Below, in pieces: positions 11,174 through 21,520 of a DNA stretch of 64,000 nucleotides. The position numbers and the translations under genes were made by a program. The notes under the pieces are model-generated. The model searched no databases. It had not been told where the DNA came from and saw only the letters and a list, made by a program, of their open reading frames with translations. The stretch covers positions 5,390,001 through 5,454,000 of the forward strand of contig NC_083586.1 in assembly GCF_027579695.1 (NCBI RefSeq). The letters run 5' to 3'. This DNA comes from Neoarius graeffei (Eukaryota > Chordata > Actinopteri > Siluriformes > Ariidae). The stretch's first letter is position 1. Each line of letters begins with the position of its first letter.

Positions 11174-11857
11174 GCTTCCGGTGCGATAATATTAAAAAAT
11201 GGTTATTTTTGGTCCGTTTTTTCGTTCCTGTTGACTTGTGAATTTATTTTTGTAATGTGAAATAAAACATGAAAATAAAAGAAAAATGCAGTGTAATTCA
11301 ATTTTTGTTTTTGTGTTTCAAAACGAAAATCAAATAAACCAGTCATTTTTTGTTTTTTAATACCCATTCCTAAAGGGAAAATCCAATGACCAAAACGTAC
11401 ACGGACCGAAAAACCAGTCATTTTTAAATTTTTTTGTGTTAAAATAAAAACAAATAACAAAATAACCAGTCACTTTTTCATTTTTTGATTGCGGCGGCTG
11501 TGCAGGCGGTTTGGGACACACCAGCGCTCTGCGTGGCGGAGTTTCTCTGCTCACTGTGTGGATCCACGGCGTGGTGTTTAAGCGATGTTGCTGACGGCGT
11601 CACGGCGGCGGTGCTGGAGATGTGGGACTTGTTTTCGTGCGCCTTTTGGTGGGACTGTGGCTGCTACACCACGGGAATTACATCCTGACCCGTACTTGGT
11701 GGACTTTTTACTTTTTATTATATTTTTATTTATTTATTTATTTATTTTTTCTTTCCTTGTCTATAATTGTAAAGTGTCCTTGGGTTTTTTGAAAGGCGCT
11801 TTGTAAATTTAACTTATGATTATTATTATTTGAAAATAGAAAGAACGAATGATACAC
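11174..11857 (-). repeat. right terminal inverted repeat
   Basis: Mirror of the left TIR, starting GCTTCCGGTGCGATAAT at 11174 and running to GATTGC at about 11493. Its outer 20 bases are separated by a short retroposon insertion and resume at 11835-11857. Confidence 0.88.
11494..11834 (+). mobile_element. short non-LTR-type insertion with TTATT tail
   Basis: A GC-rich start (GGCGGCTGTGCAGGCGG) and the ending TTTTTTGAAAGGCGCTTTGTAA plus a TTATTATTATT tail are typical of the 3' end of a fish non-LTR retroposon or its SINE. It sits inside the right TIR of the IS3EU-like element. It has no coding capacity, and no target duplication was clear. Confidence 0.55.
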
Positions 11858-12307
11858 TGATTCAAACAATTAAGCTATACGGTACTTTCATCACAAGCAT
11901 GTTGTTTAGCGTGCCCTATAAGGCCTACTTCATGAAACAGTAATCAGTGGCTACATTCAACTTGTAATAGATTTCAGTAGTTAGTAAAGTCTTATAAGCA
12001 AAAAAAGTCTGTTTTCAGTCATCCCAACATTGCCACTATTTAATATTGTCTAGCCTATTTGAAAGCAGGACCTACATGTAACACTAAAAAGTGCACAGTG
12101 ATTGCAAGAGTCACTTTTTTTTAAATATTTATTTTTGAGCAAGTTTGCCTTTGTTTAACAGTAGCTGGTATAGAGGTTGGCAGAAAACAGGGAGAGAGGG
12201 TGAAAAACCCAAGGCAAGAATTGAACCATGTTTCAGGAGTTACCAGTACAAGACATGTGCAGTAACCACCAGACTACCAAGACCTGCAAGTTTACCTGCT
12301 TCTGCAC
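11858..12307. other. spacer, nothing recognised
   Basis: AT-rich sequence. The segment 12140-12300 has a weak tRNA-like or SINE-like look (GAATTGAACCATGTTTCAGG, CAGTAACCACCAGACTACCA) but no complete cloverleaf could be drawn. Confidence 0.35.
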
Positions 12308-12745
12308 TGAAAAAAGTAACCTACCGTATAGAATTTACCCAATAAATCTGAGGTAACAATTTGCATTGACTTGTTTGGGGTAGATTTCATTCCATATATT
12401 GAGTATAAAATAACTGAAATAAAAAGCTATGAAATACTTAAATTGGGTAAAATTTACCTCACATTTATGTATCTATTCAACAGCTACTTTTTCATTGAAA
12501 TTGGGTAAAATTATCTCTTGTTTGCTAGTAGGTAATACCTGATAATTACTAATCAAAGGTAATTAATATCACTTATGGTAGTAACCATTACTTATTCGGA
12601 GAAGGTAAGATGTACCCCCCCAAAAAAAGACTTTCAGATGGTTCATCATCTCAATGTTTTTAATCCATAAAATCATCAAAAAAAAAACACAATAAAGTGC
12701 AGTACAACAGCTTCACACAACATTTCAAGTAATGAACCTGTTTTA
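12308..12745 (+). repeat. direct repeat, copy A
   Basis: Begins AAAAGTAACCTACCGTATAG and includes TTGGGTAAAATTATCTCTTG. The same sequence recurs at 13098-13862 with a few changes and an inserted SINE. A subsegment near 12694 (AAAGTGCAGTACAACAGCTT) occurs a third time near 12885. Confidence 0.85.
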
Positions 12746-13097
12746 TAACTCACTAACTAACAGCTTCAAATGTTGTTTCTGGACTGACCAAATCTCCAGT
12801 CCAGATGCATTTATCCAACAAATAACTGAACCGCCTTGTTTATATGCAGCAATGATGCACCAAATGATCAAAAAACACAAAATAAAGTGCAGTACAACAG
12901 CTTCACACAACATTTCAAGTAATGAACCTGTTTTACGGTATACCGTAGCTCACTAAACTACCGTAACAGCCGGAGAGAGGAAGATGGCAGTCCGAGAGTT
13001 CCCTGGCTGACTGCAATAATTCCTAAATATTCCTTGGCTGACTGCAATAATTGAGTAAATTTTATCTGGTTTGCTTAGATTATATTTACCACTCTCC

Positions 13098-13862
13098 AAA
13101 AGTAACCTACGGTATAGAATTTACCCAATAAATCTGAGGTAACAATTTGCATTGATTTGTTTGGGGTAGATTTCATTCCATATATTGAGCATATAGGGTG
13201 GCACGGTGGTGTAGTGGTTAGCGCTGTCGCCTCACAGCAAGAATGTCCTGGGTTCTAGCCCCGTGGCCGGCGAGGCCCTTTCTGTGCGGAGTTTGCATGT
13301 TGTCTGCGTGGGTTTCCCCCACAGTCCAAAGACATGCAGGTTAGGTTAACTGGTGACTCTAAATTGACTGTGAATGGTTGTCTGTGTCTATGTGTCAGCC
13401 CTGTGATGACCTGGCGACTTGTCCAGGGTGTACCCCGCCTTTCGCCCGTAGTCAGCTGGGATAGGCTCCAGCTTGCCTGCGACCCTGTAGAAGGATAAAG
13501 CGGCTAGAGATAATGAGATGAGATATTGAGTATAAAATAACTGAAATAAAAAGCTATGAAATACTTAAATAAATTGATTAAAATTTACCTCACATTTATG
13601 CATCTATTCAACAGCTATTTTCTCACTGAAATTGGGTAAAATTATCTCTTGTTTGCTAGTAGGTAATACCTGATAATTACTAATCAAAGGTAATTAATAT
13701 CACTTAGTAATCATTACTTAATCGGAGAAGGTAAGATGTACCCCCCCCCCCAAAAAAGACTTTCAGATGGCTCATCATCTCAATGTTTTTAATCCATAAG
13801 ATCATTAAAAAAAACAATAAAGTGCAGTACAACAGCTTCACACAACATTTCAAGTAATGGTT
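13098..13862 (+). repeat. direct repeat, copy B (with SINE)
   Basis: Second copy of 12308-12745, about 790 bp downstream, carrying a SINE at 13194-13522. The SINE is absent from copy A, so the duplication predates that insertion or copied the empty allele. Confidence 0.85.
13194..13522 (+). mobile_element. Mermaid-type SINE (copy 3)
   Basis: Forward SINE with tRNA-like head GGTGGCACGGTGGTGTAGTG and tail GATAATGAGATGAG. The target duplication is ATATTGAG(C/T)ATA at 13182-13193 and 13523-13534. Confidence 0.9.
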
Positions 13863-14849
13863 TTTTTTTTTATGAGAGAAGCCCCATCTAATGGCGACAC
13901 CGTGGAATCGAATGAATGGGCATGTTTAGAATTAAAATAGGAGAGGGAGGGGGTCTGAGCCATCCATGGCAACCCCCTGGTGTTCAGCTGGGAACTGCAC
14001 GGCAGTCGCATGGCAGTCGCATGGCGTGCGGCTGGAATGGGAAAAATTCAATAGCTGCTACTGTATGATTTTGGTGTAGAGCAGAGGAAAAAGCTGGGTG
14101 GGGGAGGGGTGGTTTCTGTCCCACTCAATCCACAGAAATGACATCAGAGAGCAGATTATCTCGCGAGCGCAGAGAGTTTCTAAGATGGACACAGTGCCAA
14201 AGATGAAAATGACAAACTCCAGATGTGTCGTGTTCTGTGACAGACGGCTGACTGACTGTATTGGAACTGTTAGAGAGCAGCAACTGCAAGTCGTGTGGAT
14301 TTGTCATACTAAATGACATGCTTTGCAGGCTGCTTTAGAACATCCCCACACCAACACTAGCTCTATCAGTATTTACTCACCACGGAAATCAGTTTAACCT
14401 TTAACTGAACCACACTCCTATCTGTAATTAAAATTTAAATCTTCATATTAGTGGCGCTCCTTCGGCCCATGCGAGTGGAGCCCCATAGGCATAGAGTGTG
14501 GAGACATAAAGAAACCCATCGAGTTGTTTTCTGATGGTTTTGGTTCTGTGTGTGCATGCCTGCCACCACAGTAAGCCCAAGAACTAGTGAAGTAGAGTAG
14601 TAGTCGGGACAGTATAGTAGTGAGTAACTTGTCACTGTTGTCGCCTGACATTTTGTGCAACATAAGGAAACAGTATAGTAACTATAACGGTAAAGAAATA
14701 AAACAAAAGAGGCTGGCTATGATATAAGAAAATTCTACAAACCAGAAACAGATGGGCACTCCACTTTTAGGCAGTGCCTCAATCTATATATTAGTCTTAA
14801 TTTGAAGTCTTTTTTTTGTTGTTGTTATCATCTGTGCATTGATGGTGAC
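13863..14849. other. spacer, nothing recognised
   Basis: A poly-T tract near 13860 is followed by mixed sequence. No ORF in this stretch resembles a known family, and splice-consistent exons were not evident. Confidence 0.4.
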
Positions 14850-15390
14850 TTGAATGCAAAGTATTTTGCAGAAATTGCACACCAAAGACATCCTCAGGTC
14901 CTCAGTCTCATTCAGAGTAATCTCACTGATCTTTAAACTGTCCATATGGGGCCATTCTCACCAGCAGAAAGTGGTCTTCAGGTGATGAGAAATCATGAGC
15001 AGCACTTTCTGGTGTCAGTGTTCTCAATATTCCCTCTTTTGTCTGGATCATCTTTTTACCTTAAAAGTATCCCTTACAGGCCCCAGTGAGGATTGAACTC
15101 ATGACCCCTGGTTTACAAGGCCAGTGCTCTCACCACTGAGCTATGGAGCCTTAATTCTTTCACAGCTGCTGAAGCTTGGGGCCACAGCAGAACCTTGAAG
15201 CCCCTGCACCGATCCTCAAAACAGCCCACAGAAATTGGTGTCACGTCACTCACAACTTTAGTTCTTAGCTACAGTTAGCTTCTGTTTACTATTTGCCTCA
15301 CAAAAAAAGACACACATTTTAAATAATGTGGTGTGTCAATCGTAGAGTGGGCTGTGGACTGTACATTCTGGCTACTTTCTCATCTGAGCT
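14850..15390. repeat. duplicated block with tRNA-Thr-like sequence, copy 1
   Basis: About 540 bp that recurs at 18975-19510 with many point differences. Shared strings include AAATTGCACACCAAAGACA, AGAAAGTGGTCTTCAGGTGA and GTGTGTCAATCGTAGAGTGG. It carries a tRNA-like segment at 15079-15150. Confidence 0.85.
15079..15150 (-). tRNA. tRNA-Thr(TGT)-like gene or tRNA-derived repeat
   Basis: Read on the minus strand it is 72 nt, starting GGCTCCATAGCTCAGTGGTG and ending CACTGGGGCC. The acceptor stem pairs fully with one G-U, the D stem (GCTC/GAGC) is intact, the anticodon loop is CTTGTAA (anticodon TGT), and the T loop is TTCAATC. One mismatch falls in the anticodon stem and one in the T stem. No CCA is encoded. 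It lies in a duplicated repeat, so it may be a pseudogene. Confidence 0.5.
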
Positions 15391-15595
15391 AACAAAAACA
15401 CTGGACAGGCCAAGCCCTCAAGAGACGAAGCATAAGCACCATGAGTGACCTCCTGATCTTCAGGCTCTTCATGTGGGGTCATCCTAAGCAGTAGCCAATG
15501 GTTTTCAGGTGATGAGAACTCCAACCAAAAAAAATCCAAACAGTAGTTTTGGTTGCATGTCTGTGAAGATTCTCAGTCATCCAGGTCATAGTAAA

Positions 15596-15758
15596 CTGTG
15601 GGTGGTAAAAGAGAGCAACAGGACTTGCTTGAAGATTCTTGAAGACGTTTCACCTCTCATCCGAATACTTCTTCTGTCTTAGAAGCCTTTCAGATGAGAG
15701 GTGAAACGTCTTCAAGAATCTTCAAGCAAGTCCTGTTGCTCTCTTTTACCACCCACAG
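15596..15758. repeat. perfect 66-bp inverted repeat (hairpin)
   Basis: Arms 15596-15661 and 15693-15758 are exact reverse complements, with a 31-nt spacer. The arms start CTGTGGGTGGTAAAAGAGAG. Exact identity implies recent origin or ongoing correction. It resembles fish foldback sequences containing GATGAGAGGTGAAACGTCTT. Confidence 0.95.
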
Positions 15759-15779
15759 TATTTTTGGTTCTTTTTTTTA

Positions 15780-16890
15780 TCCTCCGCCCAAACGAAGTTT
15801 GGTGGGGGATATAGAAACGGGTTCCATCTAGTCATGTTTTCATTTCCAGGCCATATCTTTAAAACTACTGAAGATATCTTCATGAAACTTTGTATATGTA
15901 TCAAGCAACATGTGAACTGCTGCGTTTTGCTATTTTGGATTTTTGGAAAAAATTCATCTCATCTCATCTCCTCTAGCCGCTTTATCCTTCTACAGGGTCG
16001 CAGGCAAGCTGGAGCCTATCCCAGCTGACTACGGGCGAAAGGCGGGGTACACCCTGGACAAGTCACCAGGTCATCACAGGGCTGACACATAGACAACCAT
16101 TCACACCTACGGTCAATTTAGAGTCACCAGTTAACCTAACCTGCATGTCTTTGGACTGTGGGGTAAACTGGAGCACCCGGAGGAAACCCACACGGACATG
16201 GGGAGAACATGCAAACTCCACACAGAAAGGCCCTCGCCGGCCCCGGGGCTCAAACCCAGGACCTTCTTGCTGTGAGGCGACAGCGCTAACCACTACACCA
16301 CCGTGCCACCTTTGGAAAAAATTAATTTTCAAATTTTTACATAAAAAATAGATTTTGAATTAGTTCCTAAGAACAATGTTAATTTCTGGAGCATATATCC
16401 AAAACTATTCATGATACAGATTTGAAACTTGGTATGTATGTTAACAAGATAATGTATATGTGCCTTTTGATTCTAAGAAATATGAGAAATTTTAATTTTT
16501 AGCTCACCTGGACCAAAGGTCCGGTGGGTTTATGCCATGGGCTGCTGAGGTCAGTGTAAAGGGGTAGGGTTGGTTTCCTGCAGCAGAACTTGAAAAATGT
16601 GACAAATAATATCTTGAAACTTGGTATATAGTTGGTATATAGGGTGGGGGATATAGATGACTGTCTTCTTGTCATTTTTAACTTGTAATTTTCTTAACCT
16701 CATGCTTTTTCCGTGTACATCTCATGGAGTTCTTGTCCCGAGTTTCCTAGTGCTAAAAGTTGGAATTGTGTAACCAGGAACTTACAAGTATTTGCAGCAT
16801 GATAAGAATCCTTTAGAGTTTTAATTGAAGTCTTTTGTTTATGATGTCAAAGGCTCACTGATAGATACTTGAGTGCAACATGTTTTGAAT
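15780..16890. repeat. dispersed repeat, copy 1 (partner at 19510-20690)
   Basis: Strings such as GGAGCATATATCCAAAACTA, TTTTAGCTCACCTGGACCAA and GATATAGATGACT recur at 19550-19700 and 20255-20690. Together with 14850-15390 this forms a block of about 2 kb present twice in this window. A SINE interrupts this copy. Confidence 0.8.
15955..16310 (-). mobile_element. Mermaid-type SINE (copy 4)
   Basis: Full-length reverse SINE with a 13-bp target duplication, TTTGGAAAAAATT, at 15942-15954 and 16311-16323. Confidence 0.92.
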
Positions 16891-17985
16891 AAACTTTATA
16901 GTCAGGGAGCATATGTAACCTACTTTGCAAAATTTGCCAAGTCTGGTTTCTCAGTATTAACCCTTTATTTACATCCCAAACAAATTATTTTTACTTGTTG
17001 TAATGTCAGCATTCACCATTTTCACCAAAAAAAAGGAAATGCTAAATATCGCATGTAAAAACATAAAAAAACCCAACCATATATCTGTATCACTTAAGTC
17101 CATTATAACATCTGTATTTTTTTAAATTACCTGTTTACTAACTTTATATGAATAGAAATCATATATTTACATGATATTATCAAGTTAAGTTTAAAATGAG
17201 ACATTTAAGTACATAGAGAACATAAAAAAGCCAGAAATATTTTACACTATTGCTAGAGAACTTGAGAATATTTATAGCTTATCTACATTCCAGAACTCAG
17301 CTCACAATCTCTCATTTTAGAAATTTCTGTGATACATTTATTACTAAGCTGCTCGCAGTTTTTATTTTTTATGTCCAAACTACATCAAGAAGTAACACTT
17401 TGCCTAAGGATTCAAACACAAAACACGAAGATGAAAGCAGTTATTGGTAACACATATTATGACCAGAACAGCCACTGGACTATTTTCAAAAGTAAACAAT
17501 GTCACTTTCACAACTAGCCTTCCTCTGGTGTTAGCTTTCTGTTACTATCTCTGATGTTAACGGGTCGGTTTTGACCAGTGTCTTAAATCAGCCATAAAAT
17601 ACCCTAAAAACAATTATTTATCATCCAATTTGTTTCTTACCTCTTGGTTACCTTGTTAGGTTCCCTTATCCATGAAAAGACTGGTTTTAATATTTTTGTT
17701 GTGGCCCCCTGGGCCTTTCTTTTAACAGCATACCCCTCGTTTTCAATATAAAAAAGTGGTCAAATGAACCTCAAGAGAATAATGTAAACAAATAAAAGGT
17801 TGTTCTGTTACCTGACTATTACTGAGGGGTATTAGATCACATCTCTTAAATGTTAAAAAAAAAAAAGATTTTAATTTTAATATTATCAACTATAGTAACA
17901 TCTATGGTGTTTCGGGTCAATTTCGACCCATATATATTTACTTCAAGAAAAGGGCAAAAAACAAGTCTTTTTTTTTCTGTTGACT
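16891..17985. other. AT-rich spacer; possible piggyBac end
   Basis: No genes were recognised. TTAACGGGTCGGTTTTGACC near 17557 and CGGGTCAATTTCGACCC near 17914 look like short palindromic ends and could be the left terminus of the adjacent piggyBac fossil, since TTAA is its target. This link is a guess. Confidence 0.35.
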
Positions 17986-18680
17986 ATCAGTGGCCTCATT
18001 GCTGGATCTGTACACTCCAGCAAGGAGAAGAACACCAATGTAGGCATCCAGGCATGCCCAGATTTTTATGCCATATTTGCCTGGCTTACTGGGCATGTAT
18101 TGCCGGAACAGGCATTTTCCACGGAAAGGGAGAAAACGTTCATCTATTGTCACCTCTGGCCCTGGGTTGAACATCAGTGGAAGGAGTTGCACCCATCTCT
18201 CCCAGACATCCCTGATGGGAGCAAGCTTGTCAGATTTTGCTCTGGTGTCTCTGTTGTCAAATCTGAGGACTCGATATCATTCGAAAGATCTGAAGTGACA
18301 TTGTTGCCCAGAAAATATTCCTGCCTGTTGATGCGTCCCAGAGACTATCAGTGGCCTCATTGCTGGATCTGTACACTCCAGCAAGGAGAAGAACACCAAT
18401 GTAGGCATCCAGGCATTCCTCATCAATGTCATTCCACATGTGGCCATGGACTTTTTTTCCTTCAAGGTTTGTCATAGCAATTATGACTTTTTTTAGTGAC
18501 AATGGCATAAACAGATCAAAACATGACTTGATGTCACTTACTCTCATCACAGCAAACCTTGTGATCCCAGGGGTCATTTTGATGACATTTGCAGCAGCTG
18601 TCCTGCCATGTACGTCAGGAGGTACTGAGCTCCATACTAACTCTATAACTAACAGGTTCACTAGTTACCTACAATTTGTA
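17986..18680 (-). pseudogene. second piggyBac transposase fossil (rearranged)
   Basis: On the minus strand, 18661-18257 gives NIFWATMSLQIFRMI, DAYIGVLLLAGVYRSSNEAT and an N-terminal segment ending in SCFDLFMPLSLKKVI, all in the order expected for piggyBac. The minus-strand segment 18192-18060 gives FNPGPEVTIDERFLPFRGKC and QYMPSKPGKYGIKIW, the region before the catalytic core. A 72-bp piece (18342-18414) is repeated at 17986-18055, fusing GIKIWA to a second copy of DAYIGVLLLAG. The catalytic half is missing. It is a different subfamily from the copy at 0.4-4.3 kb. Confidence 0.8.
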
Positions 18681-18974
18681 AGAAAGAGTTATATTCTTAA
18701 TTATGGCAGACATCTGAGACAAGCATGCAAACGTACAGACAGGCAAAGATAGACACACAAAGAAGCGACAAACTTGCTGAAATATTTTTTGCAACAAATC
18801 TCACAGAGTTATGGGACCCCAACAGAAAATCAGTCGCAAAGTTCCCCTGCATAATTAACTATGAAACAGCATCCTACAAACATTACAACAAGCCCAGATT
18901 TATGACTTTATATCTGAACTTGTATATTACCACCAAAAACAAGACTTGGTAAATTTTGCAAAGTAGCCTCCAAA

Positions 18975-19510
18975 TACCACCTGACAACAGGCATTGATAG
19001 AGACTTGAGGGCAAAGTGCTTTGCAGAAATTGCACACCAAAGACACCTTCAGATCCTCAGTGATCTCCAAACTGTCCATATGAGGTCATTCTCACCAGCA
19101 GAAAGTGGTCTTCAGGTGATGAGAAATTAGGAGGAGCACTTGCTCACCTTCTGGTGTCAGTGTTCTCAATATTCCCTCTTTTATCTAAATCATCCTTCTA
19201 CACCCCAGTGAGGATTGAACTTACAACCCCTGGTTTACTAGACCAGTGCACTCACCACTGAGCTATGGAACCTTAATGCTTTCATAGCTGCTGAAGCTTG
19301 GGGCCACAGCAGAACCTTGAATCTCCTGCACTGATCCTCAAAACAGCCCACAGAAACTGCTGGAACATCACTCACAATTTTAGTTCCTAGCTGCAGTTAG
19401 CTTCTGTTTACTATTTGCCTCACAAAAAAAGGACACACATTTTAAATAATGCAGTGTGTCAATCGTAGAGTGGGCTGTGGACTGTACAGTCTGGCTACTT
19501 TCTCAAGTAT
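18975..19510. repeat. duplicated block with tRNA-Thr-like sequence, copy 2
   Basis: Second copy of 14850-15390 in the same orientation, about 4.1 kb away, with roughly 10 percent visible differences and a shorter start. It includes the tRNA-like segment 19201-19272. Confidence 0.85.
19201..19272 (-). tRNA. degenerate tRNA-Thr-like sequence (anticodon AGT)
   Basis: Counterpart of 15079-15150. The minus strand begins GGTTCCATAGCTCAGTGGTG, and the anticodon loop CTAGTAA gives AGT, also threonine. The acceptor stem is weakened (a first-pair mismatch and several G-U pairs), so it is probably a pseudogene or repeat-borne copy. Confidence 0.4.
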
Positions 19511-19812
19511 TTTTCAAATTTTTACATAAATAGATTTTGACTTAGTTTCTAAGAGCAATGTTTGTTTCCGGAGCATATATCCAAAACTATTCATGATACG
19601 GATTTGAAACTTGGTATACGTATTAACAAGGTGATGTAGATGTGCCTTTTCATACTAAGAAATTTGAGAAGTTTAAATTTTTCATGTTTCCATGGAAACA
19701 ATTTCAGACTTAGTCTCTCAGGTTAGTCTGAGGTTTTGTTTCCAGAGCAGAACTTGAAAACTATGAGTGGTATGGTCCTGAAAGTTAGTATATGCCTATC
19801 TCTGAGTAGTTT

Positions 19813-19884
19813 GCCATGATTGTATAATGGTTAGTACTCTGTGTTGTGGCTGCAGTGACCCTGGTTTGAATCCAGGTCATGGCA
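19813..19884 (+). tRNA. tRNA-His(GTG)-like gene
   Basis: 72 nt starting GCCATGATTGTATAATGGTT and ending CCAGGTCATGGCA. The acceptor stem GCCATGA/TCATGGC is perfect, the D stem GTAT/GTAC is fine, the anticodon stem CTGTG/TGCAG uses two G-U pairs, loop TTGTGGC gives anticodon GTG, and the T arm CCTGG/CCAGG is perfect with loop TTTGAAT. The box B base C56 is T. It is followed by an A10 run. It resembles vertebrate tRNA-His closely but may be a retroposed or silent copy. Confidence 0.55.
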
Positions 19885-19917
19885 AAAAAAAAAGGGTACC
19901 TGAGTAGGCATAACTTT

Positions 19918-20245
19918 GGGTGGCATGGTGGTGTAAGTGGTTAGCATGGTTGCCTCACAGCAAGAAGGTTCTGGGTTCGCAGCCAGCGGGGGCCTTTCTG
20001 TGTGGAGTTTGCATGCTGTGTCTGTGTGGGGATGCTCTGGTTTTCCCCCCACAGTTCAAAGACATGTGATTAGGTTAATATGGGATAGCCTTGAGCGAGG
20101 CACCTAACTCCCAACTGCTCCTTGGGTGCTGTTAGCATGGCTGGCCACTGCTCTTGGTATGTGTGTGTATGGGTTAAATGCAGAGAGGAAATTTCACAAG
20201 TGTGTGATGAATAAAGTTGTGCTTTCTTTCTTTTCTTTATGTGTT
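19918..20245 (+). mobile_element. diverged Mermaid-type SINE with alternative tail (copy 5)
   Basis: The head GGGTGGCATGGTGGTGTAAG is shared with the other copies. After the GACATGTGATTAGGTTAA segment the sequence switches to GAGCGAGGCACCTAACTCCC and ends in GATGAATAAAGTTGTGCTTTC. It is thus a related but different subfamily, older than the others judging by its divergence. Confidence 0.7.
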
Positions 20246-20254
20246 GATTAAGTA

Positions 20255-20690
20255 ATGTATATGTTCCTTTTGATACTAAGAAATGTGAGAAATTTTAATT
20301 TTTAGCTCACCTGGACCAAAGGTCTGGTGGGCTTATGCCATGGGCTGCTGAGGTCAGTATAAAGAGGTAGGGTTGGTTTCCTGCAGCAGAATTTGAAAAA
20401 TGTGACAAATAATATCTTGAAACTTGGTGTATAGTTGGTATATAGGGTGGGGGATATAGATGACTCTGTCTTCTTGTCTTTTTTAACTTGTAATTTTCTC
20501 AACCTCATGCTTTTTCCATGTACATCTCATGGAGTCCTTGTCCCGAGTTTTCTAGTGCTATGTAACCAGGAACGTACAAATATTTACAGCATTATAAGAA
20601 TCCTTTAGAGCTTTAATTGAAGTATTTTTGTTGGTGTCAAAGGCTCGATGATAGAGACTTAAGTGTAACATGTTTTGAAGAAATTTCTCT
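20255..20690. repeat. dispersed repeat, copy 2 (partner of 16430-16890)
   Basis: Repeats TTTTAGCTCACCTGGACCAA and GGGTGGGGGATATAGATGAC and continues to the CATGTTTTGAA segment, as at 16500-16890. A trailing GGCCCCAGTGAGGATTGAA at 20792 is a fragment of the tRNA-Thr-like unit. Confidence 0.8.
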
Positions 20691-21052
20691 TTCCTCAGCA
20701 GCAAGAACTCACAAGCACCACTTCTCTCAGGTCCCAATATTTTTAGATCAGAACCTGAGACGTGATCTTTCTCCCTTCAGGTCTGTCAAAGGCCCCAGTG
20801 AGGATTGAAGGAGGAAATAAGAAACACAAATAAATAAAACACCCAGTTTCTTTCTCTCTCTCTGTGCAACCTTCACTCGATCCAGCAAACTTCACACACA
20901 AAATGCATCACACCTCTTAAGGCCTAATGGCTTGGTAGCATCTTTCATAATATTACCAAGCGCAGCAGCTGGTTTGTTCCTCACCTCAGTGAAATAACAG
21001 GCTTCATTATTACAAAGTCAATAAATCAATCACATTGTAATAATAACTTCAC

Positions 21053-21393
21053 CTCATCTCATTATCTCTAGCCGTTTTATCCTTCTACAGGGTCACAGGC
21101 AAGCTGGAGCCTATCCCAGCTGACTACAGGCGAAAGGCAGGGTACACCCTGGACAAGTCGCCAGGTCATCACAGGGCTGACACATAGACAACCATTCACA
21201 CTCACGGTCAATTTAGGGTCACCAGTTAACCTAACCTGCATGTCTTTGGACTGTGGGAGAAACAGGAGCACCCGGAGGAAACCCGCACGGACACGGGGAG
21301 AACATGCAAACTCCGCACAGAAAGGCCTTCGCCGGCCACGGGGCTCAAACCCGGACCTTCTTGCTGTGAGGTGACAGCGCTAACCACTACACC
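21053..21393 (-). mobile_element. Mermaid-type SINE (copy 6, head truncated)
   Basis: Reverse SINE whose head stops at CACTACACCAC, directly at the poly-T and TG microsatellite. It lacks the last bases of the tRNA-like head and forms most of the left arm of the large inverted repeat. Confidence 0.88.
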
Positions 21394-21404
21394 ACATTTT
21401 TTTT

Positions 21405-21435
<31 letters not shown>

Positions 21436-21480
21436 CAAAGATTTTGATCATATATATATATATATATAATCAAAATCTCC
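21394..21480. repeat. TG, GA and AT microsatellites
   Basis: A T9 run, then (TG)n, (GA)n and an (AT)n tract near 21451-21468, bracketed by GATTTTGAT/ATCAAAATC, which can fold into a cruciform. Confidence 0.95.
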
Positions 21481-21520
21481 CTATTCTTTATTCAGTTTTT
21501 TATTTCACAATCTATTTTAT

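Larger units (their letters stand above)
5249..11857. mobile_element. two-gene IS3EU-like DNA transposon, 6.6 kb
   Basis: This is an autonomous-looking DNA transposon. Its terminal inverted repeats of about 330 bp run from 5249 to 5944 (interrupted by a SINE) and from 11174 to 11857 (interrupted by a short retroposon). The outer ends are GTGTATCATTTGTTCTTTC at 5249 and its near-complement at 11839-11857. Between the arms lie two convergent spliced genes: an integrase-like transposase (5967-8797, plus) and a RING-finger protein (11104-8931, minus). Each start lies 23-70 bp inside its TIR, so each TIR probably supplies a promoter. A clean target-site duplication was not resolved; TGATT/GGATT-like bases flank the ends. 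Assignment to IS3EU is by motif recognition. No capsid or envelope gene is present. Confidence 0.8.
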
